NCBI GenBank assembly: GCA_902761755.1 | Contig: CACWLP010000022.1 | Location: forward strand, 1-63,013 | Direction of reading: 5' to 3' | Length of the DNA stretch: 63,013 nucleotides | Source: an uncultured Eubacteriales bacterium | Lineage (GTDB): Bacteria > Bacillota > Clostridia > Christensenellales > Aristaeellaceae | In this document: positions 1 through 8,401 of the stretch, piece after piece | How the letters are laid out: every line of letters starts with the position of its first letter | How positions within the stretch are numbered: the stretch's first letter is position 1 | Notes under the pieces: generated by a model | What the model was told of the DNA's origin: nothing | The model's input: the letters and a program-made list of their open reading frames with translations, nothing else | Database searches by the model: none | Program-made: the position numbers and the translations under genes

Positions 1-99
1 CCGTGGGAATGTTGACGCCGATGATCTCTTCGTTGCTCAGCTTGTCGAAATACTTCACCAGCGCCCGCAGGGAATTGCCGTGGGCGGCGATGACCACGC
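1..99 (-). pseudogene. gpmA: displaced 3' fragment of gpmA (phosphoglycerate mutase)
   Basis: On the minus strand this reads [20 protein letters not shown] and then [10 protein letters not shown], the C-terminal third of 2,3-bisphosphoglycerate-dependent phosphoglycerate mutase. It continues past the left edge of the window. Upstream (position 100 and higher) the similarity stops abruptly at unrelated sequence, so this piece has no N-terminal half here. Positions 14-99 are identical to 1836-1921 in the second gpmA copy. Positions 1-13 encode NIPT, which is exactly the part missing from that copy. It is either a real partial duplication or an assembly artefact at a contig end. Confidence 0.75.
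14..99. repeat. 86-bp direct repeat, copy 1 (gpmA internal sequence)
   Basis: These 86 bases are identical to 1836-1921 in the same orientation, an offset of 1,822 bp. The match ends at base 100 on one side and at base 13 on the other. The repeat lies within gpmA coding sequence and flanks the YdcF-like gene together with the detached gpmA tail. Confidence 0.95.
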
Positions 100-165
100 A
101 CGGCAGCAGGGTTTCTCCTGGGCGTGGGGCGGAATTTTCCATCCGTTGACAAAAGCGCCTTCCCT

Positions 166-1602
166 TCACCACAGCACCATGGACAGGCAGCCGAAAAATA
201 CCGTCAGCAGAACCAGGAACAGCAATTCCTGCTTCCATCGCTTCAGCAGCAGCCCCGCGGTTTCCCGCATGAACGCATTGGGCCAGAACCACCATTTCGT
301 TCTGCTGCCGATCCCTTCCGCGTTCAGCCCGGCCTGCCGCGCCCACACGCCGCTGCGGAACACGTGATAGCTGCTGGTGGAAAACGCCGCTTTGCCCTCC
401 GGATCCACGGCCTGCATAAGCGCCTTGGAAAAAGCCAGATTCTCATACGTGTTTACGGACCGGTCCTCCGGCAGGACCAGGCGGTCTTCCACTCCCCGGG
501 CCAGCAGATACCGGCGGATGGCCTCCGCCTCGGCCATGGGTTCGTTGGCGCCCTGCCCGCCGGAAGGAATGAAAACGGCCTCCCGCCCGGTTTTTTCCTT
601 CTGCACACGCCAGAATTCCAGCGCCCTGTCCGCCCGGACGCGGAGCAGGGGCGGCAGCGTGCCGTCCCCGCGGAACCAGCAGCCGTGAATGATGATGAAC
701 CGCTTGTCCGGATCCGGCCAATGCTTCGCCGCCCGGACGCCGCAAATCACCGCTCCGGTGAGCATGCACTGGAAATAGACGAACACCGTGGCATAGGTGT
801 TCTGCAGCGTTCTGTCGATCCGGCCTTCCCATTCCGATCCCATAAAATCCCGGGAGATCAGATACCAGCCCAGCGCTTCCCCGGCGATCAGCAGCCCGCT
901 CACCAGAAGGCCCAGGACGTTCTGCGCCCGGCAACCCTCATGCCGCACCAGGAACAGATTGCTGACGGCCATGCTCGCTGCGAACAGCAGCATCGGCAGC
1001 GCAGTCAGCAGCATATACCGGGCGCTGGCGCCGCTGATGGCGGCGTACGCGGAATACATGCTGTATGCTTCGGGGTGCGCCAGATGGGAAACCGTTACGC
1101 TGAGCATGACCAGGCCGCTCGCCAGCGCGAACAGGGAAAAGCCGGAATAATAGATGGTGCCGTAATCGTAAAACAGCGGGCCTTTCGCCTGGAAAAAATG
1201 CCACAGCATGACGGCGCTCATCAGCAGCCAGAACAGCGTCACCGCGATCAGCACGGCGGAATCGCCGGTAAAATTTCCGGAGCCCAGATCATAGACCGTA
1301 CCCGTCCCGTCCACCCGCAGCACGCAGACGGTCACGGCGCCGCCCGCTTCGTCCCCGAACAGGATCTCTGTTTCGCCGGGAGCCAGCGGCCGCACCGGAA
1401 AGTGCAGATACCGCCCGCTCCTTTCCGGCGCGCCGAGGCTCAGCATTTCCGGCTTTTCCACCCGGACCGGTATATCCTCCCACCCGTTTTCCGGCAGGAA
1501 ATAATAAATGCAGAACCGATTGAAAACGGCGATCCTGCACGCGATACACAGCACTGCCAGCGCCGCCGCGCCCAGGAGGATCTGCTTGGCCGCTTTTCTC
1601 AT
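166..1602 (-). CDS. YdcF/ElyC-type DUF218 membrane protein
   Basis: A 478-residue protein of the DUF218 (YdcF/SanA/ElyC) family, membrane proteins tied to envelope integrity whose reaction is not settled. The N-terminal half has about six hydrophobic segments after a first helix at residues 5-25. The DUF218 domain (about residues 270-420) shows the [13 protein letters not shown] strand, the [17 protein letters not shown] motif and the D-R-S-V-N-T-Y-E-N signature. A last hydrophobic helix sits near the C-terminus ([14 protein letters not shown]). The start was chosen at 1602 because GGAG lies about 9 bases upstream; an open frame runs further upstream without a site. The gene sits between the two pieces of gpmA, so it may have arrived with that rearrangement. 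The family call is firm; the role is not. Confidence 0.85.
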   Translation of the reverse strand: MRKAAKQILLGAAALAVLCIACRIAVFNRFCIYYFLPENGWEDIPVRVEKPEMLSLGAPERSGRYLHFPVRPLAPGETEILFGDEAGGAVTVCVLRVDGTGTVYDLGSGNFTGDSAVLIAVTLFWLLMSAVMLWHFFQAKGPLFYDYGTIYYSGFSLFALASGLVMLSVTVSHLAHPEAYSMYSAYAAISGASARYMLLTALPMLLFAASMAVSNLFLVRHEGCRAQNVLGLLVSGLLIAGEALGWYLISRDFMGSEWEGRIDRTLQNTYATVFVYFQCMLTGAVICGVRAAKHWPDPDKRFIIIHGCWFRGDGTLPPLLRVRADRALEFWRVQKEKTGREAVFIPSGGQGANEPMAEAEAIRRYLLARGVEDRLVLPEDRSVNTYENLAFSKALMQAVDPEGKAAFSTSSYHVFRSGVWARQAGLNAEGIGSRTKWWFWPNAFMRETAGLLLKRWKQELLFLVLLTVFFGCLSMVLW

Positions 1603-1672
1603 GCGTTCATCTCCGTTTCCATGCGGCGTTTCAGCCGGGGAAAAAGCACCTTTGTGCGCGAGTCCCAGGGAT

Positions 1673-1701
1673 ATTCTATCACAGGGAATAGCTTTCTTCA
1701 A
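1673..1701 (-). promoter_or_regulatory. putative sigma-A promoter for the YdcF-like gene
   Basis: On the minus strand TTGAAG and TAGAAT are separated by 17 bases. They sit 71 bases upstream of the chosen start at 1602 and just downstream of the gpmA terminator. Confidence 0.5.
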
Positions 1702-1720
1702 TCGCTTACGGCGGTGTAAG

Positions 1721-1751
1721 AAAAACACGGCGTCCTTTTCCGGACGCCGTG
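1721..1751 (-). terminator. intrinsic terminator of gpmA
   Basis: A ten-base-pair stem (CACGGCGTCC with GGACGCCGTG) is followed on the minus strand by a T-run. It lies directly after the original gpmA stop at 1769, so the 3' end of the second gpmA copy has its native terminator. Confidence 0.85.
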
Positions 1752-1768
1752 CTTGGCACGCAAAGCGA

Positions 1769-2444
1769 TTATTTCTTTTTGCCCTGGTTGGCAACCGCCT
1801 GCATCTTGGCCTGGATGGCGCTCTGGTCGCCCAGGGACGCCGATGATCTCTTCGTTGCTCAGCTTGTCGAAATACTTCACCAGCGCCCGCAGGGAATTGC
1901 CGTGGGCGGCGATGACCACGCGCTTGCCGGCCTTCATATCGGGCTTGATGACCTCTTCAAAGTAGGGCACCACGCGCTCCACCGTGGTTTCCAGGCTCTC
2001 GTTGGCGGGCAGCAGGGCCGGGTCCACATTGCGGAACATGGGCTGCCGGATGGCGCTGCGCTCGTCGCTTTCGTCCAGTGCCGGGGGCTTGACGTCGTAA
2101 GAACGGCGCCAGATCTTCACCTGCTCCTCGCCGTACTTTTCGGCGGTCTCGGCCTTGTTCAGGCCCTGCAGGGCGCCGTAATGGCGTTCATTGAGCTTCC
2201 AGCTCTTCACCACCGGCAGCCACGCCCGGTCCATTTCGTCCAGGGCGATATTCAGGGTGTGGATGGCCCGCTTGAGGTAGGAAGTGTAGCACACGTCGAA
2301 ATCGTAGCCCTCGTTCTTGAGCACGATGCCGGCCTGCCGGGCTTCTTCCCGGCCCTTCTCGCTCAGGTCCACGTCCGTCCAGCCCGTGAACAGGTTCAGC
2401 TTGTTCCATTCGCTTTCGCCATGCCGGATCAATACCAGTTTCAT
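1769..2444 (-). pseudogene. gpmA: 2,3-bisphosphoglycerate-dependent phosphoglycerate mutase with internal deletion and frameshift
   Basis: The N-terminal part is a normal phosphoglycerate mutase (3-phosphoglycerate to 2-phosphoglycerate, glycolysis). It begins [22 protein letters not shown] with the catalytic RHGE, and HGNSLRAL carries the second catalytic histidine. After EEIIGV the sequence jumps to [14 protein letters not shown], the true C-terminal tail, which is in another frame. Compared with the family about 23 residues (NIPTG...YY) are missing and the frame shifts, so translation would run on to 1698 with an unrelated tail. The start at 2444 is supported by AGAGGG 6 bases upstream. 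The deletion junction is at 1835/1836, the edge of the 86-bp repeat. The enzyme would probably be damaged if this sequence is correct. Confidence 0.85.
1836..1921. repeat. 86-bp direct repeat, copy 2 (inside gpmA)
   Basis: Identical to 14-99. Its left edge coincides with the deletion junction in gpmA; on its right the gene continues normally. Confidence 0.95.
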
Positions 2445-2520
2445 TCGCATCCCTCTTTCTTCACGCCCGTTGACGCCAGCGCCGGGCGAATGCATTTCCT
2501 TTGCGCGCCGCGCTTCTTTG

Positions 2521-2549
2521 ATTATAGCACGCACCCGGCGGCTTGACAA
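2521..2549 (-). promoter_or_regulatory. putative sigma-A promoter for gpmA
   Basis: TTGTCA and TATAAT are 17 bases apart on the minus strand, about 77 bases upstream of the gpmA start. Confidence 0.7.
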
Positions 2550-2590
2550 GCGATAAAACGCCGGTTTTCAGGGCTATCAATTACGAGGCC

Positions 2591-2658
2591 GGGGGAAACC
2601 GCTCTTTGGAGCCCAAAGAGCGGTTTCCCCCGGACCCCTTTCCGAGAAATGCGACTGG
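2591..2658 (+). repeat. palindrome-with-tail repeat, copy 1
   Basis: A 19-base arm, GGGGGAAACCGCTCTTTGG, is repeated as its perfect reverse complement after a 3-base loop. It is followed by a GGACCCCTTTCCGAGAAA tail. The same layout recurs at 37541, 37642, 37751, 47428 and, inverted, at 60746. It lies between the 3' end of the glycoside hydrolase gene and the gpmA promoter. Confidence 0.9.
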
Positions 2659-2717
2659 TTTTTCTTTGCTCCTGTTTCTTGGCAAAACCGCAATAAGCGA
2701 TGGCTCTGCGCCGGTTT

Positions 2718-5372
2718 TTACCTGCCCTCCGGAGCGTTTGCGAAGGCGCCGACGAAAACGGCGGGGGAATTCCAGTACACGGCGATCTCGTTGGTGTCGG
2801 CGGAAGGGGTTTCGTCCAGGAAGCACTTCGCCGGCGGCGTGCCCTCCCCCAAGGCGGCTTTGGTGCCGGGATAGGGCATGCGGCAGTTGGGCCCGCCGGA
2901 AAGCAGCCCGGGCACCGGCGCTTCGATGCCGTCGGCCCCGGAGGGCCGGTGGTGGGGATGCAGCACCCGGCGGTCGCCCATACCGGTCACGAAGCAGACG
3001 TCCAGGGCGTTGAGCCCCAGGGCGTAATCCCACTGCAGCAGCGCTCCGGCGCGCATGTCCTCCCGCCCGGTGAGCCGATGCGCGGCGGCGAAGGCCATGC
3101 CGTGGCTCATGATGGGCAGGATGCTGCCCCAGCCGTACCCCTCCGGCATCAGCGCCGTGCCGTAGCCGGAAACCCGGCTGAGGGCCAGCGCCCGTTCCGC
3201 CCCGGAAAGGAAATCCTCCCGGATACGGGCGTACAATTCCCCGGCGCGCTCCCCAAGCACAAACAGGCAGCACAGCGCCCCCAGGCCGCTCACCTCCGCC
3301 CAGCCGAAGGCCGTGGGGTGCAGCCCGCCCGCCGCCCAGATCTCCCGCGCGGCGGCCAGGCAGCCTTCGTCTCCGGCGGCAGCGTACAGTTCGCACGCCG
3401 CCCAGAACCGTTCGTCCCGGTCGCTGCGGTCGCCGTACCAGCCGGTGGTCACGCCCTCCGGGTTGCGGAAGGGGGTCATTTCCGGGTGCTTTTCCAGCCA
3501 GGCCCACGCCCGTTTGGCGGAAAGCAGCATCCGGTCGGCGAACGCCGGGGCAAAGCCGCGGAACACCCGGGCTCCCAGCGCCAGGCAGGCCGCCGCCGCA
3601 CCGGTGGCGCAGGAGGAAACCGGCATCAGGTATTCCTCCTCCAGATCGTCCTGAGGCATGATAAAGGGGGCGAAGCGGGCCTTCGTCAGCTTGTGGTGGA
3701 AAGCCCCGTCCTCCCGCTGCATGCGCAGCAGCCATTCCAGCTCCCACCGGGCCTCGCTGAGGATATCCGGCGTGCCGCAGCCCGTTTCCGGGATGTTCAG
3801 ATCGTCGCTGCAGCCCTGCGGGAACAGCAGCCAGGCGTAGATCAGGTGCGCCACGGCGACGGCGCCGGGGCTGACGTACTTGCCGTAGTCCCCCGCGTCG
3901 TGCCACCCGCCGGGCACCGGCCGCCGCACGTCCCGCTTTTCCCAGTCCCGGGCCGGGGCGGTGTGGCAGGGCGGATGCGCCCAGATCCCCGCGTGCTTTT
4001 CCTCAAGGCCGCAGCCGCAGCGCTGGTAATACAGCCCTTTGATGAGGGCGTTTTCCGCCGCCCGCCAGGCATCCTTTTCCACCCGCAGCCTTCTTTTCAC
4101 GCCCCCCGCCGCCAGGGTGTATTCCCCTTCGGGCAGCTCTCCCAGCTCCAGCAGCGCCACCCGGTCGCCGGAAGCCGCGTCGGGCCGGGGGGACAGGGGA
4201 ATGCGGCGGATCTCCTTCCCCGCCGCGTCCGAAAGCACCGCCTCGCCCTCCGCCAGCACCGCGGCGTGGACGGGGGATCCCGCGGCGTACCCCGCCTGGT
4301 TCACCCGGATCGCCCGGCGCTTTTCCGGCAGGGAAACCACCGCGTCGAAGGCCGGCTTCGTTTCCCTGTCCCCGGTGAACAGCAGCGGGAAGCTCCGCTC
4401 CCGCCGGAAGCCCGTCAGCCAGCTGTCCCGGTCCGTAACACCCCAGAAGGTCACGCTGCCCACGGGGATGCCCTCCGCCTTCAAACGCAGCAGCATATCG
4501 AAATATTCCCCGTAGTGCGCCGCTAAAGCCGCCTGATGCGCTTCGTCGTCGCCGGGGCAGTGGATATCCAGTTCCGTCACCTGAAGCTCAAGCCCCAGCG
4601 CCGCGTACCGCCGCGCCGCCTCCTCGCACAGGGAAACCGGCGGATCGTTCAGCGCGAAATGCCCCTGCATGCCCATGCCGTCCGCCAGGCCTTCCTCCGC
4701 CAGGCCCTTCAGCATGGCCAGGATGGCGTCCCGCTTGTCCGGCAGGAACGTATTATAATCGTTGTAAAACAGCTTCTGCCCCAGGGCCCGGTATTTCCGG
4801 GCGGCCCGGAAGGCGGCGGGGATGAAATCCGGCCCCGCGGTCTGATACCACGGGCTGCGGACGCGGTACCCCCCGGGGGCGCCCTGGTCCGGCTCGATGG
4901 CCTCGTTGACCACGTCCCAGGCGTACACCACGCCGGGGAAAGCGCCGTTCACGTGGGTCATCACGTCCCGGATGTAGGCTTCCTGCCGGGCAAGCACCGT
5001 ATCCCGGCCCGCCAGCGGGGCGTCGGGGGCGTCGTCCCAGTTTTCCGCGAAAAACCACCGGGGCGTCTGGTTGTGCCAGCACAGCACGTGGAACCGCACC
5101 CGGAGCCCATTGTCCCGGGCAAAGGCCAGCAGATTGTCCGTCCAGGTAAAATCCTGGGCCGTGCGGACGCCGTCGCCCAAGGCCAGGGTGGCTTTCCGGT
5201 CCAGCACCCTTTCCGGCTTCATGCCGTTCTCCGCGGTAATGGAATTGAAGTGGCGCAGCACCAGGGCGCGCCCCGCTTCGTCCCCGATGCTCCAGGGGTT
5301 CACGGCGGCGCCGATCAGAAACTCCCCGCGGTAGGCGCGGCAGAGGGACGGGGCGGCATCAAAACGGGTCAT
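2718..5372 (-). CDS. GH10 xylanase - GH9 endoglucanase fusion protein
   Basis: An 884-residue two-enzyme protein predicted to cut xylan and beta-1,4-glucan. Residues 10-345 are glycoside hydrolase family 10: WDVVNEAI carries the acid/base (E157) and TELDIH the nucleophile (E267). Residues 354-435 are a CelD_N immunoglobulin-like domain (IRVNQAGY). Residues 440-884 are family 9: GGWHDAGDYGKY holds the catalytic base (D492/D495) and NEIAVYW the acid (E862). There is no signal peptide, carbohydrate-binding module, dockerin or anchor, so it appears cytoplasmic and may act on imported oligosaccharides. The start at 5372 has GGGAGGA 7 bases upstream; the open frame extends 25 codons further without a site. 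It is a single-gene unit. All domain calls are clear; substrate specificity is inferred. Confidence 0.93.
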   Translation of the reverse strand: MTRFDAAPSLCRAYRGEFLIGAAVNPWSIGDEAGRALVLRHFNSITAENGMKPERVLDRKATLALGDGVRTAQDFTWTDNLLAFARDNGLRVRFHVLCWHNQTPRWFFAENWDDAPDAPLAGRDTVLARQEAYIRDVMTHVNGAFPGVVYAWDVVNEAIEPDQGAPGGYRVRSPWYQTAGPDFIPAAFRAARKYRALGQKLFYNDYNTFLPDKRDAILAMLKGLAEEGLADGMGMQGHFALNDPPVSLCEEAARRYAALGLELQVTELDIHCPGDDEAHQAALAAHYGEYFDMLLRLKAEGIPVGSVTFWGVTDRDSWLTGFRRERSFPLLFTGDRETKPAFDAVVSLPEKRRAIRVNQAGYAAGSPVHAAVLAEGEAVLSDAAGKEIRRIPLSPRPDAASGDRVALLELGELPEGEYTLAAGGVKRRLRVEKDAWRAAENALIKGLYYQRCGCGLEEKHAGIWAHPPCHTAPARDWEKRDVRRPVPGGWHDAGDYGKYVSPGAVAVAHLIYAWLLFPQGCSDDLNIPETGCGTPDILSEARWELEWLLRMQREDGAFHHKLTKARFAPFIMPQDDLEEEYLMPVSSCATGAAAACLALGARVFRGFAPAFADRMLLSAKRAWAWLEKHPEMTPFRNPEGVTTGWYGDRSDRDERFWAACELYAAAGDEGCLAAAREIWAAGGLHPTAFGWAEVSGLGALCCLFVLGERAGELYARIREDFLSGAERALALSRVSGYGTALMPEGYGWGSILPIMSHGMAFAAAHRLTGREDMRAGALLQWDYALGLNALDVCFVTGMGDRRVLHPHHRPSGADGIEAPVPGLLSGGPNCRMPYPGTKAALGEGTPPAKCFLDETPSADTNEIAVYWNSPAVFVGAFANAPEGR

Positions 5373-5418
5373 GGCTGGTTCCTCCCGGATCAGGATTGCG
5401 GCGGCGCCGCTGATTTTC

Positions 5419-5447
5419 ACTATAGTACATTTTTTCCGCGCCCGCAA
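5419..5447 (-). promoter_or_regulatory. putative sigma-A promoter for the GH10-GH9 gene
   Basis: TTGCGG and TATAGT are 17 bases apart on the minus strand, about 47 bases upstream of the start codon. Confidence 0.55.
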
Positions 5448-5502
5448 GGGATTTTGCCGGCAGAATTTCCCAAACTACGGATTATTCAACAGCCCGGACA
5501 TG

Positions 5503-5535
5503 CAAAAAAACGCCCGCCGCTGAGAACGCGGCGGG
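5503..5535 (-). terminator. intrinsic terminator after the phosphoesterase gene
   Basis: CCCGCCGC pairs with GCGGCGGG, and the minus strand then runs into seven Ts. It ends the two-gene unit that starts at 8144. Confidence 0.85.
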
Positions 5536-5571
5536 CCGATATGATTCCGCTGACTGTCGATGAAACAGGGT

Positions 5572-6210
5572 TTACCAAAACCGGTAGCGCTTCTTCTTTT
5601 TTTCCGGCGCGGGGGGCGGATCGATCTCCAGGATGTGCCAGCCCACGGCGTTGAACACTGTGGTGTCGCCGTACTGCTGCTGCCGGGGCAGGTTGTGGCC
5701 GTAGCTCTGATGCACGTGGCCGTGCACCAGGTAGCGGGGATGATACCGTTCCATGAGGGGCAGGAAGGCCTCGAACCCCCGATGGGCGTTGTCCGGCGCG
5801 TCCCCCAGGCCCCGGGGCGGAGCGTGGGTGATGAGGATATCCAGCCCGCCGGCCTTCCTGATCTTCTTTTCCAGCTTCCCGACCCGGTTTTCCATTTCCT
5901 TTTCGGTGTACTGAAAGGGCCCGGGGTTATACCGGGCGCAGCCCCCCAGCCCGGCGATGCGGAGCCCCTGAAACACCACCAGATCGTCCTCCAGGCAGTC
6001 GCACCCCCCGGGAGGAAAGCTGACGTAGCCTTTATCGTGATTCCCATGGACGTACATCAGGGGCTTGGCCGCCATGGTCACCAGAAATTCCAGGTATTCC
6101 TGCTTCAGATCCCCGCAGGAGAGGATCAGGTCCACGTCCGAAAGCCTGCCCGGCTGGTAATAATCCCACAGATAGGGGGCCTCTTCATCGGCAATCAGCA
6201 GGATCTTCAT
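5572..6210 (-). CDS. calcineurin-like metallophosphoesterase
   Basis: A 212-residue protein of the calcineurin-like phosphoesterase superfamily. Visible metal-site motifs are SCGDLKQEYL (GD), VHGNHDKG (GNHD), THAPPRG and HGHVHQ (GHxH). The first motif, usually DxH, reads ADEE here, so one metal ligand is altered. The C-terminus is basic (EKKKKRYRF). Its ATG overlaps the stop of the upstream ParB-like/BMP fusion gene by four bases (ATGA), so the two are translationally coupled and probably share a task. The substrate is unknown. The phosphoesterase fold is well supported. Confidence 0.85.
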   Translation of the reverse strand: MKILLIADEEAPYLWDYYQPGRLSDVDLILSCGDLKQEYLEFLVTMAAKPLMYVHGNHDKGYVSFPPGGCDCLEDDLVVFQGLRIAGLGGCARYNPGPFQYTEKEMENRVGKLEKKIRKAGGLDILITHAPPRGLGDAPDNAHRGFEAFLPLMERYHPRYLVHGHVHQSYGHNLPRQQQYGDTTVFNAVGWHILEIDPPPAPEKKKKRYRFW

Positions 6211-8144
6211 CGCGCGGTTTCCTCCGGGAGCGGCGGGATGGAATCCCGGTAGATCCCCAGCAGCCGCACCAGGCCCCGGGATTGGGGCAGCAATTCCTCA
6301 AAAGCGGGGATCGCGCCGTCCACATTGTCGCACAGCCAGTCCATGCCCATCAGCTCCTCGGGGGCTATCTTCCGTTGTCCGTCGCTGATCTCCCGCCCGT
6401 CCTGCGCCCGGATGGGGCAGAGGAAGGGATCGATCTCCTCGTGGATGATGCCGTTTTTCAGGATGCCCGCCAGCTGCCGCACGCCGGCCGGCAGGCGGCT
6501 GTCCAGGTCCACGTCCACCAGGCCCGTGCTGATGCCCCACCAGTCGTTCACTGCATGGTTGGGATCCCGCAGGGCGTCCAGCCCGCCGTTCTGCAGCGTC
6601 CGCACCGTTTTTTCATAGTACACGCCCCAGTTCCACCGGGGAGACCCCAGGGGGATCAGGTTCCCGCCGGGCTTCACCTGATAGGTGCCCAGCTGCCAGG
6701 CCAGGAAGGGCTTGGCGCCGTCGTCGTCCCGGTTGGAGATGACGGAGACTCCTTCGTCCATCAGCTCCCGCACGGGATTGCCCTTCACGCAGCTCCATTT
6801 CAGGCTGATCCGCGCCCGGGGGTTGGTGAGCCGCGCGCCCAGGGCGAAGGCGTTCACCGCGGCGGTGACGCCCATGATGGGATAATTCGCCACATAGCCG
6901 ATGCGCCCGTCCTCCGCCATGGCCCCGGCGATGGCGCCGGTGATGAACTTGCCCTCGTACACCCGGCAGTAATAGCTGCGCACCCCGGTATAGGGCATCG
7001 AAAGCGAGCAGTTGAACACCGCCAGGTTCTTATGATTGGCCGCCAGGCGGCGGCAGGCGTCGATGAGGGTGGGGGTGGTGGCGAAGATCACGTTGGCGCC
7101 GTCCTTCACGGCCTCCTCCATCGCTTCGTCCGGGCTCTCGCCGCACAGGCAGGCGCTGACCTTTACCGTATCGCCCAGCTTTTCCTGCAGGTATTTCTGC
7201 CCCTGCTCGTGGGCGGAGGCCCAGGCGCTGGTATGGGGATCGAAATCGTAAATGAAGGCGGCGTGCAGCTTCGGCCCGCCCAGCAGCCGGTTCAGCAGCC
7301 CCTTTTCCTTTTCCTCGGGCTCGGAGCTGACGGAGATGGGCTCGTCCCGGGTCATGAGCCGCAGATCCGGCCACAGGGCGGTGAGATTCTGCAGGATCTC
7401 TTCCTCCGTGCTTTCCCGCATTTCGGCGTAGGGATGCACCTGCAGGTATTCCAGCAGCGCGTCCCCGGCGGTGATGGGCAGCTTTTCGGCGTTCAGCCTG
7501 TCAAAGCAGGCGGAGAAGCGCCGGAAATCGCTGGAAAAGCCCCGGCGGTCTTCCTCGGTCCATTCCTGGTCCGGGCCGAAGCCCAGCGCCGCCTGCAGCT
7601 TCGCGTAGCCGCCCGGCTGGCTGAAGGTGGCCAGGTACAGCCGGCTTGCCTTGTAAAACCGCAGGAATTCGTTGTAAATGCGGGCTTCCTTGCTGTCCGA
7701 CGGCGCGGGCAGCACCCGGGTCACCACCCCCGGCACGGTGGGGGAATCGTAGCTCCTGAGCACGCTGACCCGCTTGTGCCCTTCCTTGACGTAGAAATCC
7801 CCCAGGTATTCAAAGCAGGTGATGGGATCGGTGATCCCCGTATCCCCCAGGTGCGCTTCACACAGGGCAATCCATTTGGCCCCGAATTCCGTGTCCGCAT
7901 CCAGCAGCGGCATGAAATTCCCGGCGAAGGCCGCCTTGCGGCCGTTGGTCCAGGTGCCCACGATGCGCTCGGCGGGGATGTCCACCAGCCCCACGTTCAC
8001 CGTGCCCGCCGTCTGGGTTTCGGAAAGCATCTCGTCCAGCACCCGGGGATAGGGGTACTGCCCCTTCGCCACGCAGGCGTTATAGTATTTTTTGCCCATT
8101 TTCAGGGCGGTGTTGTACTGTTCAATCGCTTCTGCTCTGCTCAT
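6207..8144 (-). CDS. ParB/Srx-like domain fused to BMP-family (PnrA-like) binding domain
   Basis: A 645-residue protein. The C-terminal part (about residues 290-620) resembles the BMP/PnrA substrate-binding proteins of nucleoside ABC transporters (KLHAAFIYDFDPHTSAWA, NVIFATTPTLID, KFITGAIAGAMA, RIGYVANYPIMG). The N-terminal part (about 50-150) resembles the ParB/sulfiredoxin nuclease-like fold (YVKEGHKRVSVLRSY followed by VPGVVTRVL). There is no signal peptide or lipobox, although BMP proteins are normally exported lipoproteins, so this one should be cytoplasmic and act as a sensor or enzyme. No permease or ATPase gene is adjacent. The start has GGGGAGG 4 bases upstream. It is coupled by ATGA to the phosphoesterase gene. 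Function is unassigned. Confidence 0.82.
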   Translation of the reverse strand: MSRAEAIEQYNTALKMGKKYYNACVAKGQYPYPRVLDEMLSETQTAGTVNVGLVDIPAERIVGTWTNGRKAAFAGNFMPLLDADTEFGAKWIALCEAHLGDTGITDPITCFEYLGDFYVKEGHKRVSVLRSYDSPTVPGVVTRVLPAPSDSKEARIYNEFLRFYKASRLYLATFSQPGGYAKLQAALGFGPDQEWTEEDRRGFSSDFRRFSACFDRLNAEKLPITAGDALLEYLQVHPYAEMRESTEEEILQNLTALWPDLRLMTRDEPISVSSEPEEKEKGLLNRLLGGPKLHAAFIYDFDPHTSAWASAHEQGQKYLQEKLGDTVKVSACLCGESPDEAMEEAVKDGANVIFATTPTLIDACRRLAANHKNLAVFNCSLSMPYTGVRSYYCRVYEGKFITGAIAGAMAEDGRIGYVANYPIMGVTAAVNAFALGARLTNPRARISLKWSCVKGNPVRELMDEGVSVISNRDDDGAKPFLAWQLGTYQVKPGGNLIPLGSPRWNWGVYYEKTVRTLQNGGLDALRDPNHAVNDWWGISTGLVDVDLDSRLPAGVRQLAGILKNGIIHEEIDPFLCPIRAQDGREISDGQRKIAPEELMGMDWLCDNVDGAIPAFEELLPQSRGLVRLLGIYRDSIPPLPEETAR

Positions 8145-8182
8145 AAAACCTCCCCGCCGGGCCGCTTGCCCGGCGCGCGCCC

Positions 8183-8211
8183 ATTATAGTGGATCAAAGA
8201 AAGAATTGCAA
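8183..8211 (-). promoter_or_regulatory. putative sigma-A promoter for the ParB-like/BMP fusion operon
   Basis: TTGCAA and TATAAT are 17 bases apart on the minus strand, 39 bases upstream of the start. Confidence 0.7.
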
Positions 8212-8301
8212 TGCGCCCATCGCGCTTTTTTCCACCCGAAAACACAATTCTTACAGTTTTTCTCCGGCGGCAGCCGCCGATCCGGAAGATTTTTTACCAG
8301 A

Positions 8302-8330
8302 TTGACGGATCGTGAAAAGTGTGATATATT
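8302..8330 (+). promoter_or_regulatory. putative sigma-A promoter for the EAL-domain gene
   Basis: TTGACG and TATATT are 17 bases apart, 71 bases upstream of the start at 8402. It is divergent from the promoter at 8183-8211. Confidence 0.65.
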
Positions 8331-8401
8331 AAGGTGCAATTTGGAATGAATTGACGTTTTTTCAAGAAAATCCTTGCCGCCTGACAGGGGAAGGTGAGCG
8401 T

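Noticed and set aside
124-1719. A 531-codon open frame on the plus strand opposite the YdcF-like gene
   Set aside because: It is Arg/His/Pro/Gln-rich, has no ribosome binding site and mirrors the real coding strand; typical antisense openness of GC-rich DNA.
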